Assembly: GCA_051293835.1 (NCBI GenBank)
Contig: JBPKMA010000005.1
Location: 124,001-188,000 of the forward strand
Direction of reading: 5' to 3'
Source: DATLZU01 sp051293835
GTDB taxonomy: Bacteria > Nitrospirota > Nitrospiria > Nitrospirales > Nitrospiraceae
DNA length: 64,000 nt
Numbering within the stretch: the first letter of the stretch is position 1; each line of letters begins with the position of its first letter. The notes under the pieces were generated by a model, which was not told the DNA's origin, made no database searches, and worked only from the letters and a program-made list of their open reading frames with translations. A program made the position numbers and the translations under genes. Positions 1-8,065 of the stretch are shown one piece after another.

Positions 1-153
1 TTGTCGAGACGGTATCGGGTCAGCCTGGCTGAGCTGCGGGCGCTCAATAACTTACGAGGCAACCGCATCGAACCCGGTCAGGCCCTGTGGCTCCCTGACG
101 CGGGACCGGCGGCCGTCCCAGGGCTTTCCGGGAACGGCGCTCAGGTCCCGTAG
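1..153 (+). CDS. C-terminal end of a LysM-domain protein (partial)
   Basis: Frame 1 is open from the first base to a TAG at 151-153. The 50 residues contain the second half of a LysM repeat: RYRVSLAELRALN, then N-L-R-G-N-R-I-E-P-G-Q-A-L-W-L-P, which is the usual helix followed by the PGQ.L.LP strand. LysM binds peptidoglycan and is common at the end of lytic transglycosylases (MltD type) and cell-wall hydrolases. The catalytic part lies upstream of the window, so the enzyme class cannot be told. The gene ends about 50 bases before the pilus/secretion operon. Confidence 0.7.
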   Translation: MSRRYRVSLAELRALNNLRGNRIEPGQALWLPDAGPAAVPGLSGNGAQVP

Positions 154-203
154 CACCGTATGGTCGCCCGGAAAATCTTTACCGGTTTGCCCAATTATGC
201 TCC

Positions 204-1418
204 ATGCCCACATTCGTGTATAGAGTAGCCCGCCCCGACGGCACAACCTCGCATGGCCGGATCGATGGAGAGAGCGAAGGCGCCGTCCGGGCGAAACTGG
301 AAAGCCAAGGGCTCCTCGTCTTCAAGCTCCAGCGCCATGGCGCGGCCGGCGTGCTGCCCGTCGGGCTCATGCGCAGGTGGGGCAAGCTCCCGCTGCAGGA
401 ATTTCTGATCTTCAATCAAGAATTGCTCGCTCTCGTCAAGGCTGGCTTGCCGATCCTCAAGATCTGGGACCTGCTCATTGAGCGGGCCAGGCATGCGGGG
501 TTTCAGAGCGTCCTGTGGGCTGTGCGGCAGGACATCCGCGGCGGCGCGTCCGCCTCGGACGCGCTGGCCAAGCATCCGCACCACTTTCCGGAACTCTATG
601 TGGCGACGGTGCGAGCCGGCGAGCAATCCGGCAATCTGCCCGAGGTCCTGCACCGGTACATCGTCTATCTTAAACTGATGCTGGGCTTGCGCCAGAAAGT
701 GACGAAGGCGCTAGCGTATCCGGTGTTTCTCATCGTCATTGGTGTCGCCGTCGTCGGATTTCTCCTCGCCTATGTGATGCCGACGTTCGTCGCCGTCTAC
801 GGCGAGTCGGCGCAATCCCTGCCACCGGCCACCCAGGCCCTGATTAAACTGGTGCGGACGGGCCAAGCCAACGCGATTCCGTTGCTCATCGTGCTGGCCA
901 TTGTGGCGGCGGCCCTCCGCGCCTGGTACCAGACGCCGGCTGGCTGTCGGACGGTGGACCGTTGGCTTCTGCGTGTACCTTTGCTCGGTCAGATTTTCAT
1001 CGAGCACCACACCATACAGTTCACGCGCACGCTGGCTACCGTGCTCGCTGGAGGAACGCCGCTGGTGGATGCCCTGCAGATCTCGCGGGGCGCCGTGTCG
1101 AACCGGTTTATCTCGGAAGGCCTGGCGGCAGCGGTAGGACAGATCCGGAAAGGATCGACCCTAGCGGCGGCGCTGGAGGATCAGAATATTCTGCCCAAGC
1201 TGGCGATCGAAATGCTGTCGGTCGGGGAGGAGACCGGCTCGTTGGAAGCGATGCTCAGAGACGTCGCCGAATTCTACGAAGGTGATCTCGACCTCAGATT
1301 GAGTCAACTCACCACCTGGATTGAACCGGCGCTGCTGCTGGTTATGGGAATCCTGGTCGGGATCATCGTGATCGTCATGTACCTCCCGGTCTTCCAAATG
1401 GCCGGCACGGTGCTGTGA
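204..1418 (+). CDS. Type II secretion/type IV pilus inner-membrane platform protein (GspF/PilC family)
   Basis: This 404-residue protein has the full length of the GspF/PilC family. Two copies of the T2SSF helical domain lie at about residues 65-190 and 265-390. Each ends in a hydrophobic segment (AYPVFLIVIGVAVVGFLL near 170; LLLVMGILVGIIVIVMYLPVF near the C terminus), with a further membrane span near 215-235. The conserved VRAGEQSGNLPEVL and LSVGEETGSLEAML motifs (VxxGExSG type) are present in the two repeats. The family anchors the assembly ATPase at the inner membrane. It is the first recognisable gene of a same-strand operon with the ATPase and PilM/N/O-like genes. Confidence 0.93.
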   Translation: MPTFVYRVARPDGTTSHGRIDGESEGAVRAKLESQGLLVFKLQRHGAAGVLPVGLMRRWGKLPLQEFLIFNQELLALVKAGLPILKIWDLLIERARHAGFQSVLWAVRQDIRGGASASDALAKHPHHFPELYVATVRAGEQSGNLPEVLHRYIVYLKLMLGLRQKVTKALAYPVFLIVIGVAVVGFLLAYVMPTFVAVYGESAQSLPPATQALIKLVRTGQANAIPLLIVLAIVAAALRAWYQTPAGCRTVDRWLLRVPLLGQIFIEHHTIQFTRTLATVLAGGTPLVDALQISRGAVSNRFISEGLAAAVGQIRKGSTLAAALEDQNILPKLAIEMLSVGEETGSLEAMLRDVAEFYEGDLDLRLSQLTTWIEPALLLVMGILVGIIVIVMYLPVFQMAGTVL

Positions 1419-1498
1419 GCATGCGTGGTCTCTTTGTGCTCGATTACTTGCGACCGGCTCTGCGCTATTCACTCTAAGCTGTTTAGAAGAGAGCGTCT

Positions 1499-3226
1499 AT
1501 GCGGCGACATGTGGAACGCGCATCATTGACTGACATCCTGATTAGCCAGGGCACCGTGACCCGTGTGGCCCTCGACCAAGCGGTGAGCCGGTTCGGCGAG
1601 ACCCCGTCGACCCTTGGCGCTGCGCTGGTTAAGGAGGGCTTAATTACGGAAGAACAATTGGCCCGCGCGCTGGCCGCGCAATACGGTCTGCCGTACGATC
1701 CCCTCGTCGAATTTCGTGTCGATCCCCGGTTCTTTCAACGTATCTCGGTCAAGTTGATGCGGCGGCATCCGTTCGTGCCGATCACCGAGCGGGACGGTGT
1801 GCTCACAATTGCCGTTCCCGACCCCCATAATCTGCTGGCTCTGGATGAGCTCGAGCTGATGCTCAACCAGCCGCTAGGCCTGATTGTCAGCCCGCGCGGC
1901 GCGATCCTGAATGCGCTGGAGCAGAGCGAGGGGTCCAGCCACGCCCTCCGCGAACTGGAAGCGGCGTATCGTTCGGTCCTGGTGAAGGAGGACGATCGAG
2001 GCGAGGAAATCCTGACCGTTGATCAGGCCGGCGAGGACCAGAGCCCTGCCGTCAAGCTGATCGATACGATTCTCCTGTCCGCGCTGCAACGTCGGGCAAG
2101 CGACATCCACATCGAAGCGGCCGATCGCTTTACGCGGGTGAAGTTCCGCGTCGACGGGATCCTCGTGCCGGCCATGGAGCCTCTGGACATCAAGCTGCAT
2201 GCGCCGCTGGTATCGCGTCTCAAGGTCATGTCCGAACTAGACATCGCCGAGCGCCGCGTGCCCCAGGATGGCAGCTTCCGTGTTCGCATGGACCGCAAGA
2301 CGGTCGATTGCCGGGTCTCCATTCTTCCCAGCGTGTTCGGTGAGTCGGTCGTCATCCGGATTCTGGATCGGGAGGCGATCACCTCCGGGGTTTCCGCCCT
2401 GCGACTGGACCGACTCGGTTTCAACCCCGAGGATCTTCGGCGGTTCCGTCGGGCGACCGCCAGGCCGTACGGCATGGTGCTGGTGACCGGACCGACGGGC
2501 AGCGGCAAGACCACCACGTTGTACGCGGCTATCAGCGAGATGAACACTCAGGAAAGCAAGCTGATCACGATCGAGGATCCGGTCGAATATCAACTGCCGG
2601 GCGTCGTGCAGATTCCAGTCAACGAAAAAAAAGGCGTGACCTTCGCGCGTGGCCTCCGGTCGATTCTCCGTCACGACCCGGATAAGATCATGGTGGGGGA
2701 GATCCGGGATCCGGAAACGGCCCAGATCGCCATTCAGTCGGCCCTCACCGGACACTTGGTGCTGACCACTGTGCATGCCAACAACGTGTTCGACGTCATC
2801 GGTCGGTTTACCTCGATGGGGATCGATCCCTACAACTTTCTCACCGCGCTCAACTGCGTACTAGCCCAGCGGCTCGTGCGGATCATCTGCCCATCCTGTC
2901 GCGAACAGGTCAAATTAGACAAAGCCTTGGCGGAAGAATCCGGACTGGATTACAACCAATACAAGGACACACCCTTCTATCAGGGACGAGGCTGCTATGA
3001 CTGCCACGGTACGGGATATCGCGGCAGGAAGTGCATTACGGAGTTTCTGAATCTGACCGACGAGATCAAGGAAATGATCATGGCGGACCGGCCGATCTCC
3101 GAGATCCGGTATCGGGCGGTGACGGACGGGATGATCACGCTCCGCCAGTCGGCACTTAAGAAAGTGTTCGAGGGGGAAACCACACTGAAGGAAATCAACC
3201 GTGTCACCTTCAGCGAGGAGGGTTGA
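1499..3226 (+). CDS. Type IV pilus/type II secretion assembly ATPase (PilB/GspE family)
   Basis: This is a 575-residue hexameric assembly ATPase. It contains Walker A GPTGSGKTTT near residue 331, an Asp box and Walker B region (GEIRDPETAQIA), a His box (GHLVLTTVHANN), and a tetracysteine zinc site near the C terminus (CPSC and CYDCHGTGYRG). The N terminus holds two tandem 24-residue MshEN-like motifs, residues 9-32 and 38-61, separated by exactly five residues. In MshE-type ATPases this module binds cyclic di-GMP, but here the leading Arg of each motif is replaced by Ser and Thr. The gene is followed one base later by the pilM-like gene, whose Shine-Dalgarno GGAGG lies inside this gene's end. 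Confidence 0.95.
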   Translation: MRRHVERASLTDILISQGTVTRVALDQAVSRFGETPSTLGAALVKEGLITEEQLARALAAQYGLPYDPLVEFRVDPRFFQRISVKLMRRHPFVPITERDGVLTIAVPDPHNLLALDELELMLNQPLGLIVSPRGAILNALEQSEGSSHALRELEAAYRSVLVKEDDRGEEILTVDQAGEDQSPAVKLIDTILLSALQRRASDIHIEAADRFTRVKFRVDGILVPAMEPLDIKLHAPLVSRLKVMSELDIAERRVPQDGSFRVRMDRKTVDCRVSILPSVFGESVVIRILDREAITSGVSALRLDRLGFNPEDLRRFRRATARPYGMVLVTGPTGSGKTTTLYAAISEMNTQESKLITIEDPVEYQLPGVVQIPVNEKKGVTFARGLRSILRHDPDKIMVGEIRDPETAQIAIQSALTGHLVLTTVHANNVFDVIGRFTSMGIDPYNFLTALNCVLAQRLVRIICPSCREQVKLDKALAEESGLDYNQYKDTPFYQGRGCYDCHGTGYRGRKCITEFLNLTDEIKEMIMADRPISEIRYRAVTDGMITLRQSALKKVFEGETTLKEINRVTFSEEG

Positions 3227-3227
3227 G

Positions 3228-4232
3228 ATGTGGTCGTGGATGGCTGGACGGCCTTGCCGCTGCCTGCGCATCGGGGCCAGCAAGCTTGCCTGGGTGGAAG
3301 CCCGACGGGACTGGAACGGACGGACCCGTCATCGTTGTGCGGTGACGTCGCTCGCTCCGGGGGTGATTCGAGTCTCGCCGGTGGACGCGAATATCGCTGA
3401 CGCGCCGGCGTTGGAGGCGCTCCTCCGCAGCCTCGTCGAGCCTGAACGCCACCATCGCGTCGCCGGGCGGACCTGGATCCGCCAGATCCCGCTGCCCATT
3501 ACGCTTATCCTGCCTGACCTGTGCGTGAGAGCTGTTGTCTTTCAATTCGATCAACTTCCGACCCGGACCGAGGAACGCGACGCACTGATTCGCTGGCGAA
3601 TCGGTCAAGAGCAACTCGTGCCGTTGGCCGATGCCAAAGTCGTGTCACAAGTGTGGTCCCACGGTCGGCCAGCCAAGGGCCCGCACACCGTGCTCGCAGT
3701 CGTCATTCAAAACGTGGTCCTTGCGCAATACGAATCGGCCTGCGAATCAGTCGGGTTGATTCCCGTGGACGTGGACATCGCGAGCTTCCGCCTCTTCAAT
3801 CTGTGGGCGGCAACCGCTGGTTGGACTGGAACATCGGTCGGGGATCTCATGTGGCTGAATGTGGCGGACGGCGGTCTGACCTTGTTTCTGTTCCATGAGG
3901 GACGCCTGGTGTTTGTCCGCACCAAGCTGCTGGGTGCGTCCGTACCGTCCGAAGGGGGTTTACACAGCAGCCCTGACAATCGGAATCGCAGGGTGATCGA
4001 TGAATGTCTGGTGTCGATCCAGGCCTGCCGGGAGCGCTATCCTCGGTTGACAGTGCAACGGCTGGCGTTCGCCGCCGACGATCCGGATCCGGAACTGCCA
4101 GAGGTGCTTGCCCAGGAATTGGACGTGTCGATCCACCCGCTGAACTGGACCCAGATCCAACGAGTTGGGTGGAAACCGGTCGGCAAGGTCGTGGACGCGG
4201 TTGCCCTCCCTGCAATCGCCGGCGTCTTGTAA
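3228..4232 (+). CDS. PilM/GspL-like assembly protein
   Basis: This 334-residue protein is placed between the assembly ATPase and PilN/PilO-like genes, the standard position of PilM (or of the cytoplasmic part of GspL). The N terminus (CLRIGASKLAWVEA) resembles the first phosphate-binding strand of an actin-like fold. The rest is only weakly conserved: there is a phosphate-2-like strand (LMWLNVADGGLTLFLFHEGRL) near residue 210. The ATG at 3228 is preferred because GAGGAGGG precedes it; an in-frame ATG at 3201 would overlap the ATPase gene. Role inferred: cytoplasmic partner of PilN in pilus or secretion assembly. Identification rests largely on gene order. Confidence 0.75.
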   Translation: MWSWMAGRPCRCLRIGASKLAWVEARRDWNGRTRHRCAVTSLAPGVIRVSPVDANIADAPALEALLRSLVEPERHHRVAGRTWIRQIPLPITLILPDLCVRAVVFQFDQLPTRTEERDALIRWRIGQEQLVPLADAKVVSQVWSHGRPAKGPHTVLAVVIQNVVLAQYESACESVGLIPVDVDIASFRLFNLWAATAGWTGTSVGDLMWLNVADGGLTLFLFHEGRLVFVRTKLLGASVPSEGGLHSSPDNRNRRVIDECLVSIQACRERYPRLTVQRLAFAADDPDPELPEVLAQELDVSIHPLNWTQIQRVGWKPVGKVVDAVALPAIAGVL

Positions 4233-4247
4233 ATTAGAGGTGACGGA

Positions 4248-4856
4248 TTGCGGCGGGTGAGGAACGTCTTCCCCAGCTATCGAAGGCATCGTCGGCGATC
4301 GGGACTGTTTCGGATCAATCTCAGCAGCCGCTTTCGCTGGTATCTCAAGCCGGGCCGGCTCGGGCTTCTTGTGCTGGTCGGTGCGGTCGCTGCCGCGATA
4401 GTCTGGGATCTGGGTCAGATTTGGACCGCGCGTGGCGAGGCCGAGGAGATCACTGTCGCCTTGGAGCGGATCAGAGAACAGGACCGGGCGTTCGTCGCCG
4501 CGTCAGCCAAGGAGGGCATCGATCTCTCCGACGCGGCGATGCAACGACTACCCGCCGAGGTAGCGCTGGCCAATCAGCTCCTGGAGAAACGGGTGTTTTC
4601 CTGGACTCGGTTTCTCACGGAGCTGGAACAGGCCATTCCTCCTCGACTTGCGATCAACAGCATCAGGCTCGACCCGAGCAGTTCGATCATCCGGTTGAAC
4701 GGCGCTGCCCTCAGCCTGGAAGATGTCACCGCCTTGACCCTCGCCATGCAGGATCACCCCACGTTCAGAGACCCAGTGTTGGGACAGCATCGGGATGCCG
4801 GCAACGGATTGGTCGAGTTTGACCTGATGCTTCGCTATCGCCCCCAACGGATGTGA
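4248..4856 (+). CDS. PilN-like inner-membrane assembly protein
   Basis: The 202-residue protein has a basic N-terminal cytoplasmic tail and one membrane span at about residues 36-58 (LGLLVLVGAVAAAIVWDLG). A periplasmic coiled-coil/ferredoxin-like domain follows, including the typical PilN phrases KRVFSWTRFLTELEQAIPPR and LEDVTALTLAMQDHPTF. The start is TTG at 4248 with AGAGGTGA upstream; a GTG at 4257 is an alternative. PilN pairs with PilO and bridges the cytoplasmic PilM to the periplasmic side. The stop codon overlaps the GTG start of the next gene (GTGA). Confidence 0.8.
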   Translation: MRRVRNVFPSYRRHRRRSGLFRINLSSRFRWYLKPGRLGLLVLVGAVAAAIVWDLGQIWTARGEAEEITVALERIREQDRAFVAASAKEGIDLSDAAMQRLPAEVALANQLLEKRVFSWTRFLTELEQAIPPRLAINSIRLDPSSSIIRLNGAALSLEDVTALTLAMQDHPTFRDPVLGQHRDAGNGLVEFDLMLRYRPQRM

Positions 4857-5431
4857 CTCGCCTGATGGAGGCACTCGTTCGTCTGCTTCGGCAACCGTAC
4901 GGCCCGCTCCTTCCGTGGTTCGGGCTGGCCTGCCTCCTGACTGCGGTCTATCTGACCGTGCACGCTACCTTCCTTGTCTCGGCCCAAGAGCAGCGGGCGG
5001 TGGTGCAAGCTGAGTGGACTGCCGCCCGGCAACGGCTCGTCCAACACATGGAAGCGAAGAAGGTTCGCCGGGAGCTTGACCAGGTGATGGCCGTGCTGCC
5101 GGCCGAACGGGATTTCGCGCCGTTGGCTCTCGGTGTGACGGAAGAGGCCAAGCGGGACAACGTGACGCTGCCGGCGCTGTCCTACCGAACCGAGGCGACC
5201 GGCGTGCCCGGCATGACGAAGGCGGTCCTACAGGGAGCGGTAAGTGGGCGATACGAAGATCTGCGCCGCTTCATTTACAACCTCGAGACGGCGGAAGAGT
5301 TGCTGTTCATCGAAGACTTGGATGTGGTGCAGTCAGGCAACAGCCAGGATGAGCGGCTGACGTTTAACATTAAGATTGTGACCTATCTGAGAAAGGAGGC
5401 GGGCCGCGTCGCCGCGCCCTCAAAGGAGTGA
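4853..5431 (+). CDS. PilO-like inner-membrane assembly protein
   Basis: This 192-residue protein has a single N-terminal membrane span (about residues 20-42), a coiled coil (about 45-85) and a small alpha/beta domain ending in LTFNIKIVTYLRKE. This is the standard PilO/GspM layout. It contains the phrase VSGRYEDLRRFIYNLETAEELLF, which closely matches the PilO consensus for the ferredoxin-like fold. The GTG start overlaps the previous stop by four bases and its own stop overlaps the next GTG, so translation of the PilN-, PilO- and PilP-like genes is probably coupled. Confidence 0.83.
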   Translation: MTRLMEALVRLLRQPYGPLLPWFGLACLLTAVYLTVHATFLVSAQEQRAVVQAEWTAARQRLVQHMEAKKVRRELDQVMAVLPAERDFAPLALGVTEEAKRDNVTLPALSYRTEATGVPGMTKAVLQGAVSGRYEDLRRFIYNLETAEELLFIEDLDVVQSGNSQDERLTFNIKIVTYLRKEAGRVAAPSKE

Positions 5432-6039
5432 GCTTGAGCCACCGGCATCAATTGTTGCTCCTCGCGGTCCTGTGCTCGATCTGGGCCGGGCTTGTCGTCT
5501 GGCGGGCGGCTGAGTGGGAGGAGCCAGCCCATGTTCCGCTCACCAATGTGTCGGGCACGGTCTCCGACCAACGGGCACCAACTCGGCAGGCGGGCAGCGG
5601 CCTGCATGTCAATTTGGATCTTCTCGATGCCAGTCGCAGCCTGCGGAACGTCACGTTCACCACCCCCCGGAATATTTTCGCCCTCCCTCGCGCCGATACC
5701 GCCTTGGCGATGAACGCCTCCCAGCCACTGCCGTCCGAACCGGATCACGGTTCGCTGGAAGCCTTGCATCAGCAGGCGGTGTCGGCCGAACTGGCCCAGT
5801 TCCGCTACCTTGGGTACATGCAACTGGGCGAGGTCTTTCGTAAACGGGAGGTGGCCTTGCTTGTCAAACAAGAAGAAGTGCATATCGTCAAGGCCGGTGA
5901 AACCATCGAGGATCGGTTTCTGGTCAAGGCCATCACGCCGGACGGTGTGACCATCCAGGAGACCGGCTCGCGTGTTGAGCAGATCGTGCCTTTGGCACAG
6001 GAGTCGGAGCCGCAGCAACCGCCGTCCCCGCAACAATAG
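5428..6039 (+). CDS. PilP/GspC-like periplasmic assembly protein
   Basis: This 203-residue protein carries an N-terminal membrane anchor (about residues 8-24), a linker, and a C-terminal beta domain. The latter contains FRYLGYMQLGEVFRKREVAL, a strand with VHIVKAGETIEDRF, and a terminal IQETGSRVEQIVPL. That pattern (L-G-Y/F, G-x-x-V-G, I-x-x-x-G-x-x-x-x-V-x-L) fits the homology region of PilP and GspC, which docks to the outer-membrane secretin. There is no clear lipobox, so it looks more like GspC than the lipoprotein PilP. No secretin gene is in the window. Confidence 0.7.
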   Translation: MSLSHRHQLLLLAVLCSIWAGLVVWRAAEWEEPAHVPLTNVSGTVSDQRAPTRQAGSGLHVNLDLLDASRSLRNVTFTTPRNIFALPRADTALAMNASQPLPSEPDHGSLEALHQQAVSAELAQFRYLGYMQLGEVFRKREVALLVKQEEVHIVKAGETIEDRFLVKAITPDGVTIQETGSRVEQIVPLAQESEPQQPPSPQQ

Positions 6040-6058
6040 AGAGAAGAAGAAACGCCGT

Positions 6059-6628
6059 ATGTCCAACATCCGCTCAGATTGCCTTACCGACGCTCGGGGA
6101 GCCACGTACCTTCTGGTCATGTTCTCGGTCGTGCTGATCGGCATCTCGCTGTCCGTCGCCGCCAAGCAATGGAAAATCATGGTGCAGCGGGAACTGGAAG
6201 CTGATCTTCTGGCCAAAGGCATCGAAATCCAGACCGCCATCGCACTCTATTCCGCCAGGATGAAAGCCGGGCGGGTGATCCCAGGCGAGGTGTACCCCAA
6301 TTCCTTGGCCGAGTTGACCCGACAGCCCAGGCCTGTTCTGCGGAAGGTCTATCTGGATCCCGTGGGACGGGGAGAATGGGAGTTGGTCCGCGCACCGACC
6401 GGCGGGATCATGGGCGTCCGAAGCCGGAGCACGGCGAAGCCACTCCGACAACATGACTTTCCTCTCCCGGTACGGCACTTTGAAGGATTGCCGACTTATC
6501 ACGATTGGGTGTTCCAACATCCGAGTCCTTCCGCCGGCTCGCTCGTTCCGCTTCAACCCGGCGTCGTACCGACCTCGCCCGACCTTTCTCAACTGCAACC
6601 GTCGCCGACTCCGGCTCCATCCGGTTAG
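6059..6628 (+). CDS. Pseudopilin-like/GspG-related membrane protein
   Basis: The 189-residue product has a hydrophobic N-terminal helix (TYLLVMFSVVLIGISLSVAA) followed by a long amphipathic helix with the GspG-like phrase ELEADLLAKGIEIQTAIALY. A GspG-type globular part follows, including YPNSLAELTRQPRPVLRKVYLDP. The canonical prepilin peptidase site (G-F-T-x-x-E) is not visible: Ala-Thr precedes the helix and no Glu is at +5. It may therefore be an uncleaved membrane-anchored relative, as is common for the pseudopilin-like genes of PilMNOP operons. The chosen ATG is 19 bases after the PilP-like stop. The C terminus is proline-rich. Confidence 0.7.
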   Translation: MSNIRSDCLTDARGATYLLVMFSVVLIGISLSVAAKQWKIMVQRELEADLLAKGIEIQTAIALYSARMKAGRVIPGEVYPNSLAELTRQPRPVLRKVYLDPVGRGEWELVRAPTGGIMGVRSRSTAKPLRQHDFPLPVRHFEGLPTYHDWVFQHPSPSAGSLVPLQPGVVPTSPDLSQLQPSPTPAPSG

Positions 6629-6649
6629 TCTCCGTCGAATGGCCGAACC

Positions 6650-6679
6650 TTGACGGCGTTCAAGAGGGGAAGGTATTCT
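6650..6679 (+). promoter_or_regulatory. Candidate sigma-70 promoter for proA
   Basis: TTGACG (6650-6655) and TATTCT (6674-6679) are separated by 18 bases. Transcription would start near 6686, giving a leader of about 75 bases before the proA ATG at 6761. It lies in the only sizeable gap between the pilus operon and proA. Confidence 0.4.
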
Positions 6680-6760
6680 CGCTTCGCACCACGCGCGTCT
6701 GTTGGGGACGGAGCGATCATCGCCTGGTTAAGAGTGGATTGCCTGAGTCCCGGAGGAGCA

Positions 6761-8059
6761 ATGAAAACGCCGGCTGCAACGACCGATCAAGCAATTGTCC
6801 CGAAATCGCCCGAAGAATACCTCCTCGAATTAGTCCGAAAGGCGAGGGCTGCCACCGGGCGCTTAGCTACCTTGACGACAGACGTCAAGAACCGGGCTTT
6901 GACGGCCATGGCCAATACTCTTGAAGCCCGGGCCGAAGAGATTCTCGCGGCGAACGAGAAGGATCTCGCCGCGTTCGACCCGGCACCGGAGCGGAAGGCC
7001 ATGGCCGATCGTCTCCGGTTGACGCCCGAACGGATTGCCGAGATGGCAGCCGGCATTCGCGAGATCGTGAGATTGCCGGACCCGCTTGGAGAAGTTCCCA
7101 AGATGTGGCGGCGACCCAACGGGATGCAGGTGGGACGGGTCCGCGTCCCTATCGGAGTCATCGGCATCATTTACGAAGCCCGGCCGAACGTCACCGCCGA
7201 CTCCGCCGCACTCTGCCTCAAGTCCGGAAACGTCTGCGTACTCCGCGGAGGATCGGAAGCGATCCATTCGAATACGGCCATTGCGGCGCTTTTGGCCGAA
7301 GCGGCGGAGAAGGAAGGCGTGCCGGCCGGCGCGATTACGTTCATCGATCGGCCTGACCGGGAAATCGCGGTCGCGTTGCTCAAACAGGACCGGTACATCG
7401 ATCTGATTATCCCACGCGGCGGAGAGTCGCTGATGCAGACGGTGCGCGAACATTCGACGATTCCGGTCATCAAGCATGACAAGGGTGTCTGCCACATTTA
7501 CGTGGATGCGGACGCAGACCCGCTTTTGGCCGAGCGGGTCTGTCTCAACGCCAAGGTTCAACGTCCCTCTACCTGCAACGCGATGGAGACGCTGTTGGTT
7601 CACCAGACCATCGCACGGACGTTTTTGCCCAGCTTGATCCCTAAGCTTCTGGATGCGAAGGTGGAGGTGCGGGGGTGCCCCAAGACCTGCCAGCTTGTTC
7701 CGGAGGCCATTCCGGCCCGAGACGACGATTACGGCAAAGAGTTTCTCGATCTCATCCTGGCGGTCAAGGTAGTGAAGAATATGGACGAGGCATTGGACCA
7801 CATCGCGAAGCATGGATCGCGCCACACGGAGGCGATCATTACCACCGACTACAGCCGGGCAATGCGGTTCCTCCGGGAGGTCGACGCCAGCGCAGTCCTC
7901 GTCAATGCTTCCACGCGGCTCAACGATGGCTACCAGTTCGGGCTCGGGGCAGAGATCGGGATCAGCACGTCCCGAATCCACGCGCGCGGTCCGATGGGGC
8001 TGGAAGAACTGACCTGCTTCAAGTTCATTGTCTTGGGCAGCGGTCAGATCAGAGAGTAA
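6761..8059 (+). CDS. proA: Gamma-glutamyl phosphate reductase
   Basis: This 432-residue enzyme reduces L-glutamyl 5-phosphate to the semialdehyde with NADPH, the second step of proline synthesis, in the cytoplasm. Family landmarks are present: VPIGVIGIIYEARPNVT, KSGNVCVLRGGSEA, the catalytic-cysteine region KVQRPSTCNAMETLLVH, and NASTRLNDGYQFGLGAEIGIST. The ATG at 6761 is preceded by CGGAGGAGCA, an optimal ribosome site; longer upstream in-frame starts would run into the promoter. No proB is in the window. Confidence 0.96.
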   Translation: MKTPAATTDQAIVPKSPEEYLLELVRKARAATGRLATLTTDVKNRALTAMANTLEARAEEILAANEKDLAAFDPAPERKAMADRLRLTPERIAEMAAGIREIVRLPDPLGEVPKMWRRPNGMQVGRVRVPIGVIGIIYEARPNVTADSAALCLKSGNVCVLRGGSEAIHSNTAIAALLAEAAEKEGVPAGAITFIDRPDREIAVALLKQDRYIDLIIPRGGESLMQTVREHSTIPVIKHDKGVCHIYVDADADPLLAERVCLNAKVQRPSTCNAMETLLVHQTIARTFLPSLIPKLLDAKVEVRGCPKTCQLVPEAIPARDDDYGKEFLDLILAVKVVKNMDEALDHIAKHGSRHTEAIITTDYSRAMRFLREVDASAVLVNASTRLNDGYQFGLGAEIGISTSRIHARGPMGLEELTCFKFIVLGSGQIRE

Positions 8060-8065
8060 CGTGCA

